Shown piece after piece: positions 15,515 through 24,536 of a stretch of 64,000 bases of DNA (its first letter is position 1; each line of letters opens with the position of its first letter). The translations under genes and the position numbers were made by a program. This stretch comes from Myxococcales bacterium. GTDB taxonomy: Bacteria; Myxococcota_A; Polyangia; Palsa-1104; JAEUJZ01. The stretch is from assembly GCA_016794465.1 (NCBI GenBank), contig JAEUKA010000102.1:33773-97772 (forward strand), written 5' to 3'. The notes under the pieces are model-generated. The model made no database searches. It saw only the letters and a program-made list of their open reading frames with translations, and was not told the DNA's origin.

Positions 15515-16735
15515 TCAGCGGGGCGGTGGGAGACGGAAGTTACTCGGCAGCTGGGCAAAGCTGTGCAGCACGTGCGCGATGTCGGCATCTGTGTGGGTCG
15601 CCATGGTGCAGAGTCGAATCCGTGCCGTGCCCGCCGGGACAGTCGGCGGACGGATGGCCGGGGCCAGGATGCCTGCTGCGCGGAGCTGGGCTGCGGCTGC
15701 CAGTGCGGGTTGCGACTCGCCAAAGATCACAGGAACGATCGCGGCGATGGGCGCGTGCACTGCGAAGCCCAGCTCCCGGAGGCCGAGATAGAGCCGCTGC
15801 GCTAGATCGCGAGCACGCTGTCCTCGCTCCGGTTCGAGCGCGATCACGTCGAGTGCAGCCAGCGTCGCAGCCACGGTCGGCGGCGGCAGGGCGGTATCAA
15901 AGAAGAACGTCCGAGCGCGCTGCCGCAAGTAGCCGCATAGCAGCTTGCTGCCCGCGATGAAGCCACCCACGGAGCCAAGCGCCTTCGAGCAGGTTCCCAT
16001 CACCACCGGGATCTGGCCGTGTAGGCCACAGTGCGCCACCAAGCCGTTGCCGAGCACTCCCGTCGCGTGCGCTTCATCCACCATCAACAGGGCGCCCGAT
16101 CGCGTGGCCAGCTGGTGTAGCTCTTGGAGCGGTGCCCCGTCGCCATCCATCGAAAACACACTGTCGGTCACGATCAGCACCCGCCCCGAGGCTTGCGCAA
16201 CCAGCTCTGCTGCGGCTGCGACATCCCGATGCGGATAGACGCAGACCTGGGCCCCCGACAGCCGACAGCCGTCGATGATCGACGCGTGATTGAGCCGATC
16301 GGACACCACCGTGTCACCGGGCTGAAGCAGGGCGGCCAGCGTACCGACGTTGGCCAGATACCCCGAGCCAAACAGGACACAGTCCTCGCAGCCCTTGAGC
16401 GCCGCCAGCCGTCGCTCTAGCTCTTCGTGAAGTGCCAGCGTTCCACCAAGCAAGCGCGAGGCCCCGCTGCCCACCCCAAGCTGCTGGGCCGCCGCTGTCG
16501 CCGCCGCAATCAACCGGCGATCGGTGGCCAGACCCAGGTAGTTGTTCGAGCACAAAAGGAGCAGCTCTTGGCCGGCGATGCGCACCGTCGGTCCGGGCGC
16601 ACTCTCTAGCGGCTCGATCGTTCGCCACAGGCCGGCTGCTCGGAGCGACTCACTCTGCGACTGTAGAAACGCTTGCCAGGTCGCTTCTCGCCGGGGACCA
16701 CACGAGCCTTCTGTCGTAGCTGCCGGGACAGTCAT
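15515..16735 (-). CDS. bioF: 8-amino-7-oxononanoate synthase (biotin synthesis) or close AONS-family enzyme
   Basis: A 406-aa PLP enzyme of the alpha-oxoamine synthase family. Visible signatures are LLLCSNNYLGLATDRR, GSGASRLLGGTLALHEELE, DRLNHASIIDGCRLS, MVDEAHATGVLG and the PLP lysine in GTCSKALGSVGG. BioF condenses pimeloyl-ACP or -CoA with alanine to make 8-amino-7-oxononanoate. Length and motifs fit BioF better than glycine C-acetyltransferase, but the window contains no other biotin genes, so the substrate is assigned by family only. It lies just upstream of the Hsp70-like gene on the same strand. Confidence 0.8.
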   Translation of the reverse strand: MTVPAATTEGSCGPRREATWQAFLQSQSESLRAAGLWRTIEPLESAPGPTVRIAGQELLLLCSNNYLGLATDRRLIAAATAAAQQLGVGSGASRLLGGTLALHEELERRLAALKGCEDCVLFGSGYLANVGTLAALLQPGDTVVSDRLNHASIIDGCRLSGAQVCVYPHRDVAAAAELVAQASGRVLIVTDSVFSMDGDGAPLQELHQLATRSGALLMVDEAHATGVLGNGLVAHCGLHGQIPVVMGTCSKALGSVGGFIAGSKLLCGYLRQRARTFFFDTALPPPTVAATLAALDVIALEPERGQRARDLAQRLYLGLRELGFAVHAPIAAIVPVIFGESQPALAAAAQLRAAGILAPAIRPPTVPAGTARIRLCTMATHTDADIAHVLHSFAQLPSNFRLPPPR

Positions 16736-16775
16736 AGGCCGCCCATCTTGCCGCAGACCGGCCCGCGCGGCGTTG

Positions 16776-17453
16776 CTACTTTTTGACGGCTTGCTGGGCG
16801 GCTTGCAGCGTCGAGAGGACCATGTTTTGCTGGATCTCGCTTGCCACGGGGATGCGGTAGACGATGTCGCTGACGCGGCAAAAGACGGTGAAGTCCTGCT
16901 TGCGATACATGCTGCGTCCGAGCAGGAGCGCGATCCCTCCGCCGAGCAGTGCGACGACGCCCCAGACGATGTCCTCGTTCAAGGGAGGGATGCCGAACTT
17001 GATCGCTTTGGCCTTGGCCAGCTTCTTTTCGGCCTTTTCGCGGACTCCCTCTTCGCCGTTCTTTTCTTTGGCAAATGGATCGTCATCGTTGGAGTCGCGT
17101 CCCTCGATGCCCGATTCGTCGCCTTCCAGGGTTACATCGGTCTTATCGGGTACACCGGCGTACATGAAGGCCGGCAACACTTTCGCGACAAAGACGATAA
17201 GAAAGACAAACCCGACGATTACCGAGACAATGCCTAAGACCGCAGACGGCCTCTCCGTCATTCGCCCAACGAACTGGATCTTCTCCAGCGGAAACTCCGC
17301 TACGGGGAGAGCGGCTCCCATCGCCGTTGGGGCGAACTGCACGACGCGCTGGTTGCTGATCACGAGCTCGTGGTGCTCGGTGGGAACAAACGGGGCCGGA
17401 TACAGGACGACCTCTGAGGGCTGCGGAGAGAAGGGCATAAGCCATCGTACCAT
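16776..17453 (-). CDS. Hypothetical two-helix membrane protein
   Basis: A 225-aa protein. The N-terminal 60 residues are soluble (HHELVISNQRVVQFAP resembles the strand-turn of small PH-like membrane proteins). A strong helix lies at about 73-93 (VLGIVSVIVGFVFLIVFVAK), followed by a charged Asp/Glu/Lys loop, a second helix at about 163-180 (WGVVALLGGGIALLLG) and a C-terminal soluble part. The start at 17453 lacks a clear ribosome-binding site; the Met at 17438 is an alternative. Function unknown. Confidence 0.6.
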   Translation of the reverse strand: MVRWLMPFSPQPSEVVLYPAPFVPTEHHELVISNQRVVQFAPTAMGAALPVAEFPLEKIQFVGRMTERPSAVLGIVSVIVGFVFLIVFVAKVLPAFMYAGVPDKTDVTLEGDESGIEGRDSNDDDPFAKEKNGEEGVREKAEKKLAKAKAIKFGIPPLNEDIVWGVVALLGGGIALLLGRSMYRKQDFTVFCRVSDIVYRIPVASEIQQNMVLSTLQAAQQAVKK

Positions 17454-17616
17454 GTCAGGGGGCCCAGACTGGGAAGTCTGGGAGCCTGCGCGATGGTCTG
17501 GCCTAGTCCTAGTGCAGAGCTGGGCCCGGCTTGGTGGCGAGGGACTTTTGACTCGGACGGCGAAACCGCTACCGATCGGTGGCGGGTGTTAGTAAAGTGA
17601 AATTGGGGAAGACCGT

Positions 17617-18453
17617 ATGCCAGCGCCTCAAGCCTCGGTAATGCAGAACCTAGCGAAGGTGAAGTTCATCAGCTTCGCTACCAAGTTGCCAACGGACTGG
17701 AAGCAGCCTCAGGGGGAGGCTGGCAAGCAATACACGCGGGCCTTCAAGATGACCGAGCTGGTCGGGATGCCGCCGGTTCCGCCGATGTTCGTGCCGTCGT
17801 CGGTGAATAAGTATCACACCGATACGGCCAAGAAGATCGGTGACCAGTTTGCCACCTACCTCGACGGGATTTGTAGCGCGATCTGCTCGGCGTGGAGCCA
17901 GTGGCAGTCGATGGCGGCGATGACCGGAATCATGGTCAACGCGGTCACTGCGACGATGGGGCAGGTAGTGGGTCCGCCGTGGCTGCCGCTGATCATGGCG
18001 TCGGCTCCGAAAGGATCGCCTGCCGAGGCGCGTTATTCCAATGCGATCGCGACTGCGATCAGCAATGGCTGGATGGCTTATCAGGCAACCATCAAGGTGC
18101 CAGGGTTGCCTTGGTATCCAGCATTTGCAGCATTTCCTGGACCGATGGCGCCACCGATGCCAAACATACCGTGCCCAATTGCTGCATTGACTCAGGTCGA
18201 CACCAGCATATCGGCATCTACGTTGGCAAATGCGATGGTTGGTTTGCTGGGTGACCCACAAGCACTTCACCACAAGCAGCTCTTTGAGTCTGTGGCAGAT
18301 GCGTTTGAAAAGTGCTTCATGCTGTGGAAAGTATCAACAATGGTTACCAACGTGCTGGGGATGGGGCCAATTCCGACTTTTGCTCCTCCTTATGTGCCTG
18401 TTGGCCCGGTGGTTGCTGGCTCTGCCAATATGCCGCCTGGTGGTTTTGTCTAA
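17617..18453 (+). CDS. Unknown protein of a contractile-injection spike module
   Basis: A 278-aa protein with GGGGAAG upstream of the ATG. It is rich in Ala, Pro and Met and has no signal peptide. The central part (DGICSAICSAWSQWQSMAAM) looks helical, with hydrophobic stretches near the middle and Pro-rich loops (FPGPMAPPMPNIPCPIA). It is directly followed, on the same strand, by a gpV/VgrG-like spike gene and a PAAR gene, so it is probably a structural or cargo component of the same injection apparatus. I do not recognise the family. Its second half appears less GC-rich than the neighbouring genes, which may indicate transfer. Confidence 0.62.
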   Translation: MPAPQASVMQNLAKVKFISFATKLPTDWKQPQGEAGKQYTRAFKMTELVGMPPVPPMFVPSSVNKYHTDTAKKIGDQFATYLDGICSAICSAWSQWQSMAAMTGIMVNAVTATMGQVVGPPWLPLIMASAPKGSPAEARYSNAIATAISNGWMAYQATIKVPGLPWYPAFAAFPGPMAPPMPNIPCPIAALTQVDTSISASTLANAMVGLLGDPQALHHKQLFESVADAFEKCFMLWKVSTMVTNVLGMGPIPTFAPPYVPVGPVVAGSANMPPGGFV

Positions 18454-18510
18454 ATGGTTCGATGAGTTCATCGACAACCAGCGAGTTTTTTCGAGCTTGT
18501 AGGAGACGCG

Positions 18511-19350
18511 ATGTTTAAGACCGATCGTGACACTAAAGCAGGGCAAGTCAGCGGTGGGAATGCCAACACGATGACGGTTGGCATTGTCACCGACAACGTC
18601 CACGATGGCGGTGACTACCGCGTCAAGATCAAGTTTCCGACGCTACCCGCCAGTCAGGGCTCGGGGCAGCAAGAGGAAAGCTTCTGGTGTCGAATTGGTA
18701 CCTTCGGGGCCGGTTCGGGCGGACGCGGTGCCTTCTTTTTGCCAGAGAAGGACGACGAAGTGCTGGTGGCCTTTGTCAATGGCGACTTCAACCAGGGCGT
18801 GGTGATCGCTTCTTTGTGGAATGGCATGGATAAGCCGTCATTCGCCAACAAAGATGCCAAGTCACCGACGGGTCGATACAACGCCGATCACGCCGACTTT
18901 CGTGGCCAGGCCGATCCGAAGAAGAACGATGTGCGGGCCTTCAGCTCGCGCTGTGGGCATGAGCTGATCTTCAATGACAATGCGTCAAATCCGCGAGTGA
19001 CAATTCAATCGAGCACCAAGCACCGCATCGTCCTGAATGACGCTGGTAACCAGCCGACGAAGATCGAAATTTACGATGGTAAAGAGGAGAACTACATCCT
19101 CATTGATACCAAAAATAAGAAGATTACCATCGAGAGCAAGACCGGCGACATCTTGATCAAAGCCAAGGAAAAGGTCCGCATCGAGGCCAAGAACATCGAG
19201 ACGGACAGCTCGCAGAACACCAAGTGCCACGCAGGCAGCAATTACAGTATCAAGGCCGACTCGAATGTCGAAGTAAAGGCCAGCGGCACGATGACGTTGC
19301 AGTCGAGCGGCACCAATACCATCAAGGGCTCGACGGTTAACATCAACTAA
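18511..19350 (+). CDS. Phage gpV/VgrG-like baseplate spike protein
   Basis: A 279-aa protein. Residues about 20-110 match the OB-fold of gp5/gpV/VgrG spikes: VGIVTDNVHDGGDYRVKIKF, then WCRIGTFGAGSGGRGAFFLP, DDEVLVAFVNGDFNQGVV and SLWNG. From about 160 to the end are short repeating beta motifs (KIEIYDGKEENYILIDTKNK, ITIESKTGDILIKAKEKVRI), which form the triple-stranded beta-helix needle. It lacks the large gp27-like N-terminal part of a full VgrG, so it resembles the spikes of phage tails and extracellular contractile injection systems. AGGAGA precedes the ATG. The PAAR tip gene follows 13 bases downstream. Confidence 0.85.
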   Translation: MFKTDRDTKAGQVSGGNANTMTVGIVTDNVHDGGDYRVKIKFPTLPASQGSGQQEESFWCRIGTFGAGSGGRGAFFLPEKDDEVLVAFVNGDFNQGVVIASLWNGMDKPSFANKDAKSPTGRYNADHADFRGQADPKKNDVRAFSSRCGHELIFNDNASNPRVTIQSSTKHRIVLNDAGNQPTKIEIYDGKEENYILIDTKNKKITIESKTGDILIKAKEKVRIEAKNIETDSSQNTKCHAGSNYSIKADSNVEVKASGTMTLQSSGTNTIKGSTVNIN

Positions 19351-19363
19351 CGGAGACACGACG

Positions 19364-19684
19364 ATGCCCTCTCAAGGACGGTTAGGCGACAAAGCACAGG
19401 TGCCTGCTGACGGTCATGGCTGTGTCGCCTGTGTACATTGCTGTGTCGGTCCGGCGGTTGCTGGTTCTCCCAATGTCAATGTCAACGGTCGGCCCGCGCT
19501 GCGTGTTCAAGATCCGGGAATCCATGCAGCCTGCTGCGGCCCTAATACTTGGAATGCTGGCATGGGGTCGGGCACGGTCTTCATCAATGGGAAACAGGCG
19601 CATCGACTGGGCGATATGACCAGACACTGTGGTGGTGTTGGCAAGCTAATCGAGGGATCTGCAAACGTGATTGTTGGCGGTTAA
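19364..19684 (+). CDS. PAAR-domain spike-tip protein
   Basis: A 106-aa protein made of a single PAAR-like domain with the typical Gly/Asn/Pro turns: AVAGSPNVNVNGRPALRVQD, MGSGTVFINGKQAHRLGD and EGSANVIVGG. His and Cys residues (GHGCVACVHCC, AACCG, TRHCGG) could bind the structural metal; the Cys content is higher than in typical PAAR proteins. PAAR proteins cap the spike of type VI and related injection systems and can carry effectors; this one has no extension. It ends the three-gene module, with no sheath, tube or ATPase gene nearby. Confidence 0.85.
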   Translation: MPSQGRLGDKAQVPADGHGCVACVHCCVGPAVAGSPNVNVNGRPALRVQDPGIHAACCGPNTWNAGMGSGTVFINGKQAHRLGDMTRHCGGVGKLIEGSANVIVGG

Positions 19685-19830
19685 TCTCAGTCCGCCTACT
19701 CTATATCACGATGTGAACCTCTGCTTGCACCTACCTGCTCACTGACAGAATCCATACCTCCTCTGCGTCCTGTAACATCGTTGGTTGTGCGTCATCTAGC
19801 ACGCATCAGATCACACGGTCCTACCGTCGT

Positions 19831-19892
19831 TTACATTGTAACAAATCGTTGACCAAGGTAAATGCCTTAGTGGCGTTATGATAGTGTATAAT
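19831..19892 (+). promoter_or_regulatory. AT-rich promoter region with TTACATTGTAA palindrome and TATAAT
   Basis: The 237-base gap between the PAAR gene and the next gene is much more AT-rich than its surroundings. It holds the 11-bp palindrome TTACATTGTAA (19831-19841) and a consensus TATAAT (19887-19892), 30 bases before the ATG at 19922, which also has AAAGGAG upstream. A TTGACC at 19849-19854 is too far away (32 bases) to be a standard -35 box for this -10 box. Confidence 0.45.
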
Positions 19893-19921
19893 GTTACATC
19901 GTATCATAAAGGAGTACTGAT

Positions 19922-21664
19922 ATGAGAAGTTTGATCCTCTATTCTCTCAGCGTTGCGACCCTACTCAACGCTTCTTGTGGTGCAGAAAACTCTGGTGGCA
20001 GTGAAATCTGCCCTGAGGGTGCGACCTTCTGCACGCCTGGTCAGCCTTATGACCCGAACACTGGCCCGACGGAGAAAGAGGTCGTTGCCGGACCTGGAAC
20101 CGTCTCGCCGTTTAACTCGATGAACAACGGCTCGACCGGCGTCAAGGTCGATCCCAACGGCAACGTCGTCCTCGACGGTACCGGCAACATCAACAACCTG
20201 ACCTCGTTCATCTGGATCTCCCAGAACGGCAACAGCACCATCTCGAAGGTCGACACCCGCACGATGAAGCAGGTGGCGGCCTACGTCACCGGCCCCGGAG
20301 GCGGCAAAGATCCGTCGCGCACCACGGTCGGCTTGGGCGGCGATGCGGTGGTTGCCAACCGAGGCGGCTCCTCGGCGGTAAAGATCGCTGGCGACATCAC
20401 TGGCTGTATCGATCGCAACGGCAACGGCAAGATCGATACGTTCACCGGTGAGACGGCCCTCAACACGTCCTCTCCGTTCTGGTGGCAGGGCAGCCAGATG
20501 ACCAGTCCCGACGAGTGCGTGCTGTGGTACACGCCGTTTGAAGCGGGAGCGCTGCCCCGCGCCGCTGGCTTCGACGGCAAGCTCGGCGTGGACGGCACAC
20601 TTGGCACCTACGTCTACATCGGCCTTTACAACCGCCGCGAGGTGGTGCGGCTCGATGCCAAGACCGGCGCGATCGTCAAGCGCATCAACGTCGGTGTCTG
20701 CCCCTACGGCCTGGTGCTTGACCGAGCGGGCAGCGTCTGGGTGCAGAACGAGTGGGACTCTGATCAGCCGGGCTGCGGTGGCTTGGCCAGGCTCGATGTC
20801 AACAATGGCGACGTGGTGACGCGCTTTAACAAGCCGACCGGCGTTTTCTACAACGGCTACGGAGTCACGGCCGATTCGCGTGGCTACATCTACCTGGCTG
20901 CTTATGGACAAGGTGGGCGGGTCTATCGCTTCGTTCCTCCCGATCCGAACAAGCCGGCCATTCCGCCAACGGGTTACTACGAGTCGGTCAACGTCGGTCC
21001 AGATCTCCGAGGCATTGGCGTCGATCAGAACAACCAGGCCTTCGCGGCAGTCCACGGCGGCGGCATGGCTCACGTTGATGCCTCGGCGGAGCCTCCACCG
21101 CCTCCAGTCAGCGGCAACACGGTTCCGACGACTACGATGGTGCTCAAGAAGCTGCTGACCTCGGCCAACGGCATTTATGGCACCACTGCTGGCGCCGCGA
21201 TCGACTACGACGGCAAGGTCTGGGGCGTCAGCGACGGCATGGCGTACAAGATCGACCCGCTCAACAACTACGCGGTGACGACCTGGAGGCCGTTCGCTGG
21301 CACGTACACCTATAGCGACATGACCGGATATCAGCTGCGCAATGCGTCCCGTGCCGGAGTCTATCGCAACGTCTTCGGTGGCTGCGGAGGTCGTACGACC
21401 TGGAAGCAGCTGTCGTGGAACGTCTCGGCGCCTCCGGGAACGCAGGTGACGATTCGCTACCGTGGCGCGCTCACGGTCGCTGATCTGATGACCTCTCCGT
21501 GGCAGGGCGCATCGGGCATTTCGCCGTCGCCGATCATGCTGCCCCCGGACACCCGGGCTGGCTTCCTAGAGGTCGAGTTCGTAATGCAGACCGCTGATGC
21601 TCGGTACACTCCGATCCTGAGTGGCCTGTCCGCGACCTTCACCTGCAACGAAGCGCCCGCATAG
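19922..21664 (+). CDS. Secreted lipoprotein with NHL/streptogramin-lyase-like beta-propeller
   Basis: A 580-aa protein beginning with a lipoprotein signal peptide (lipobox LNASC, Cys19). A Gly/Asn/Thr-rich linker is followed by propeller-like blades with repeated pattern: ISKVDTRTMKQVAAYV, VVRLDAKTGAIVKRINVG, CPYGLVLDRAGSVWVQNE, GYGVTADSRGYIYLAAYG and LRGIGVDQNNQAFAAVHG. The C-terminal 130 residues form a separate beta domain. AAAGGAG and a consensus -10 box suggest strong, independent expression. It is probably exposed at the cell surface; enzyme activity cannot be claimed from sequence. It lies after the injection-spike module but has its own promoter. Confidence 0.72.
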   Translation: MRSLILYSLSVATLLNASCGAENSGGSEICPEGATFCTPGQPYDPNTGPTEKEVVAGPGTVSPFNSMNNGSTGVKVDPNGNVVLDGTGNINNLTSFIWISQNGNSTISKVDTRTMKQVAAYVTGPGGGKDPSRTTVGLGGDAVVANRGGSSAVKIAGDITGCIDRNGNGKIDTFTGETALNTSSPFWWQGSQMTSPDECVLWYTPFEAGALPRAAGFDGKLGVDGTLGTYVYIGLYNRREVVRLDAKTGAIVKRINVGVCPYGLVLDRAGSVWVQNEWDSDQPGCGGLARLDVNNGDVVTRFNKPTGVFYNGYGVTADSRGYIYLAAYGQGGRVYRFVPPDPNKPAIPPTGYYESVNVGPDLRGIGVDQNNQAFAAVHGGGMAHVDASAEPPPPPVSGNTVPTTTMVLKKLLTSANGIYGTTAGAAIDYDGKVWGVSDGMAYKIDPLNNYAVTTWRPFAGTYTYSDMTGYQLRNASRAGVYRNVFGGCGGRTTWKQLSWNVSAPPGTQVTIRYRGALTVADLMTSPWQGASGISPSPIMLPPDTRAGFLEVEFVMQTADARYTPILSGLSATFTCNEAPA

Positions 21665-21773
21665 CTCCGCCGCCCTGCCTCACCGCAGCCTGCAAAAGTC
21701 CTCTCATCATCAACATCAGCCACCGTGCCCTGTGGGGCAGGGCGAGCTGTTGGTTGCGGAGATGCAGGGATGT

Positions 21774-23747
21774 CTACCCTTGATCGAGCAGCTCGTTGAA
21801 CAGCTCTGTATCGAGATAGTCGACGGGCAGGTGCATGCGGCGAACGCCAAGATGTTGGCGGATCATCAGCTCGGTGAGCGCGTCTTGGTCGTACAGCTCG
21901 ATGCCAGGGGCGGCGCAGACCTCGGTCACGGCGGCTCCACCGGCTCGTGCCGCGCAGAGCACCATGCCTTCATCAAAACCGCGCAGTCGAACGCCGGCCC
22001 GTAGCTCTCCGACGGCCTCCTTGGAAAGTTCGCCTTCACCGGGACGAATCGCCGCCAGTACCTTTAGCGATCGACCACCGCGACCGATCATACCGCCGTA
22101 ATAGACGACACCGTCGCCGCGCTTCACGATCTCGGTACCCATCATGCCCATTCGCTCGAGGAGGAGTCGCATCAGCAGCTCGAAGGCTCCGGCTGGAAGC
22201 TGTCGCAGTCGACGACGGAGTGCGACGCGGGTGGCTTCACGGGTCCGACTGGCCCGGTCGAGCAGCTCGCGCTCGGCATTGTAGAGCTCTGGCTCGAGCT
22301 TGCGCTCACCGAGGACATACTGACCTGGACCCACCGTGCGAATGCGGGGGCGGAGCCCTTCACTATCGCGATGCCGCTGCTCTCGAACCAGAGCAACCCG
22401 CATTGCCCGCGAGACATCGACCAGCTCGCCGCGTACCAGCCGACGCTTGACTGCAATTTCCGCAATCTGGCGATGGGTCAGGGCTCGGCCATCCGAGGCT
22501 CCACGCATGACATCATAGGCCGCATCTGCGAGCGTCATCTGCCGAGGCTGCTGCGGCTGGCTCTGTCCCTGACTGGCAGCACCAGGGGCCGGAGTCGTCG
22601 AGCTGGCTGTGGGCCGATCTTCACGCGGGGGGCCAGGGGCTCGGTCTTCGCGATGGTGACCGTGCTGACGCTCTTCGCGATGGTGGCCGGCTGGCCTTTC
22701 GGGGCGGTGTTCTGGCCTTGGTGGTGGAGCGCTCTCTGCGACTCGACGCTCTGGAGTCGTTGCCACCACCGGGGCTTCCTTGGGCACGGCAGGGGATACG
22801 GCCGCATCTGGAACTGCTGACGGTGCTGGCGGCAGCGGCGTAGTACTGGACTGTGCCACTCGGGCGGGGCTCTGAGTCGACGGAGCTGGTGGAGGTGGAA
22901 CCGGAGTGGCGCGGCTGGCTGCTGGTGGAGGTGGAACCGGAGTGGCGCGGCTGCTGGCCGAGTCCGCAGCTGGCGGTGTAGCCACAGGCTGTCCCGCAGG
23001 CGAAGGCGAAGCAGCTGGTATCGCTGCAGCCACTGGTGCTGGTGCCACAGCAATCGCTGGCGAAGGGGCTGCGACCATCATCGGTGCTGGAGTCGATGAC
23101 GATGGAGCTACTGTCGGGGGCGTTGACACCGATGGAGCTGCCACTGTGGGAGCAGGCGCCTCGGCTGCGGGTGCTTGATCCCTGTCGGCTGCGGGCTCTG
23201 TGACGACGGCCGGCGCACGGCTTGCACTTGATCGATCGCGGGTGCGACGACGGCTCTTGGTGGGCGCTGGCTTGGCTTCGTCGCCAGCTGGCTCGCTGCT
23301 GGTCGCGGCTGGTGGTGGCGCTGGAACGACCACTGCGGGGGGCGCAGCCGGGCTGGCTGTTTCAGCTGGAGTAGCTGCCGCTGAGGGCTCTGTTCCCTCC
23401 GCGCCACGGCCCGAGCGACGACGCTTGCCTCCACGGTGGTCCTTTGCTGGTGTTCCCGTGGGTTCCGCCTTCGGCTTACTCACTTTTTCTCCTTCCGATT
23501 TGACCGCTTCACCACGCTCGTTGCGCGGCGGATATGTACGAAGCCCGAAGACCCCAGGGCTCACACGGACCAAGTCCGCAGAAGGCCGCTTGGCTTCAAT
23601 CATGAGCCGAGTCTCCATCATCGCCTCGGGGTCCCGTCCCACCACCGAGAGAAGGTTGTGCTTGATGGCCAGCCGGGTCAGCTCCTTGATGTGGAGCGGC
23701 TTTCCCTCGCGGCGCAGAATTTGGACTGCTGCTTCTACGAACGTCAT
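21774..23747 (-). CDS. HARE-HTH protein with degenerate Mrr-like nuclease domain
   Basis: A 657-aa protein. The N-terminal 75 residues match the HARE-HTH (HB1/ASXL) domain: TFVEAAVQILRREGKPLHIK, then a winged hairpin ending VFGLRTYP. About 300 residues of Pro/Ala/Thr-rich linker follow, then a His/Arg-rich segment. A second HARE-HTH-like domain begins near 400 (MTLADAAYDVMRGASDGRAL). The last 130 residues have the Mrr-type restriction fold (LPAGAFELLMRLLLERMGMM, then FDEGMVLCAARAG). The usual catalytic D...QxK is not seen; the matching strand reads LKVLAAIRPG. It is therefore probably a DNA-binding regulator rather than an active nuclease. HARE-HTH domains are linked to recognition of modified DNA. 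Confidence 0.72.
   Translation of the reverse strand: MTFVEAAVQILRREGKPLHIKELTRLAIKHNLLSVVGRDPEAMMETRLMIEAKRPSADLVRVSPGVFGLRTYPPRNERGEAVKSEGEKVSKPKAEPTGTPAKDHRGGKRRRSGRGAEGTEPSAAATPAETASPAAPPAVVVPAPPPAATSSEPAGDEAKPAPTKSRRRTRDRSSASRAPAVVTEPAADRDQAPAAEAPAPTVAAPSVSTPPTVAPSSSTPAPMMVAAPSPAIAVAPAPVAAAIPAASPSPAGQPVATPPAADSASSRATPVPPPPAASRATPVPPPPAPSTQSPARVAQSSTTPLPPAPSAVPDAAVSPAVPKEAPVVATTPERRVAESAPPPRPEHRPERPAGHHREERQHGHHREDRAPGPPREDRPTASSTTPAPGAASQGQSQPQQPRQMTLADAAYDVMRGASDGRALTHRQIAEIAVKRRLVRGELVDVSRAMRVALVREQRHRDSEGLRPRIRTVGPGQYVLGERKLEPELYNAERELLDRASRTREATRVALRRRLRQLPAGAFELLMRLLLERMGMMGTEIVKRGDGVVYYGGMIGRGGRSLKVLAAIRPGEGELSKEAVGELRAGVRLRGFDEGMVLCAARAGGAAVTEVCAAPGIELYDQDALTELMIRQHLGVRRMHLPVDYLDTELFNELLDQG
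22885..22953. repeat. 36-bp direct repeat inside the HARE-HTH gene linker
   Basis: A 33-bp sequence starting GCTGGTGGAGGTGGAACC at 22885 is repeated exactly at 22921. It encodes the duplicated Pro-rich linker motif ATPVPPPPA. In-frame slippage of this kind changes linker length without disrupting the domains. Confidence 0.75.
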
Positions 23748-23951
23748 CGCAAGTCTTCCTAAAACAGCCTGTCTTACCGATGCTGGTCACTCGCCTACAA
23801 CGGTATCTCCGTCGGAAAGTAGCGACCGCAAGCCGCCGTTTTGCGCTCGGCTTTGCGCAACGCCACACCGGCAGGTGAGAAGTGTTAGCCTTGCCGTCGG
23901 AAACTTGTCAAGAGAGGACTTACCTACCGCGTACATGGCATCGTAATCGTC

Positions 23952-24536
23952 ATGTTCCGAGTAGCTAACTTCATGATTCGCAGCGGGCTTTCGCTGCTCC
24001 TCTTTTCGTCGCTGGTGAGTGTTCCGCTGACCGCCCACGCCGAGCTGCCGACTGCTCCTGCCCAGGCCATGCCAACAGCCGATGTCTTGTTGCAGGCGAG
24101 CTTGGTGGACCTTGCGGACAAGCCGGTATCGCTGCGCGGACTTACCGGCAAGGTGGTGGTGGTGGTGCATCAGGACCGTCACAGCAGTGAGCAGAACCCG
24201 GCCTTGAAGGAACAGCTCTCGGCGCTACTGCTTCGCCACCCGCAGCAGCTGCAGATCGTCGCGCTGGCCGACGTGGGAGGCTATGACTTTTGGCCGGCCA
24301 AAGGGTTTGTAAAAGATGCGCTCAAGTCGCTGGACTCTGGGGGTGGCGCCTTGGTGGTGTGTGACTGGAAAGGGGCAGTGCGCAAGGCCTACAAGCTGAA
24401 GCAGAAGCACAGCACGGTGTTTGTGCTGTCGAAGACGCTGACGCTGGTGCGGATGACTCAAGGGCAGCTCTCCACGGCGGAGAGCGATCAGGTGGTGCAG
24501 GCGATCGCGGCGGAGCTAGCCAAAGCGGGCGACTAG
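23952..24536 (+). CDS. Exported thioredoxin-fold-like protein without CxxC
   Basis: A 194-aa protein with a signal peptide ending near LTAHAELP. The mature part begins like a redoxin (LVDLADKPVSLRGLTGKVVV), then VVHQDRHSSEQNPALKEQL, where the active-site CxxC would be in a thioredoxin. Cysteines are missing there; the only cysteine in the mature protein is in ALVVCDWKGAV. It resembles periplasmic YtfJ-type thioredoxin-fold proteins of unknown role. An ATG at 23973 is an alternative start. It converges on the next gene with a 4-base overlap. Confidence 0.6.
   Translation: MFRVANFMIRSGLSLLLFSSLVSVPLTAHAELPTAPAQAMPTADVLLQASLVDLADKPVSLRGLTGKVVVVVHQDRHSSEQNPALKEQLSALLLRHPQQLQIVALADVGGYDFWPAKGFVKDALKSLDSGGGALVVCDWKGAVRKAYKLKQKHSTVFVLSKTLTLVRMTQGQLSTAESDQVVQAIAAELAKAGD

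Noticed and set aside
19849..19892. Complete sigma-70 promoter TTGACC/TATAAT
   Set aside because: The hexamers are 32 bases apart, too far for one promoter; only the -10 box is retained.
21727..21743. Intrinsic terminator between convergent genes
   Set aside because: GCCCTG/CAGGGC is a good 6-bp hairpin, but there is no T tract on either strand.
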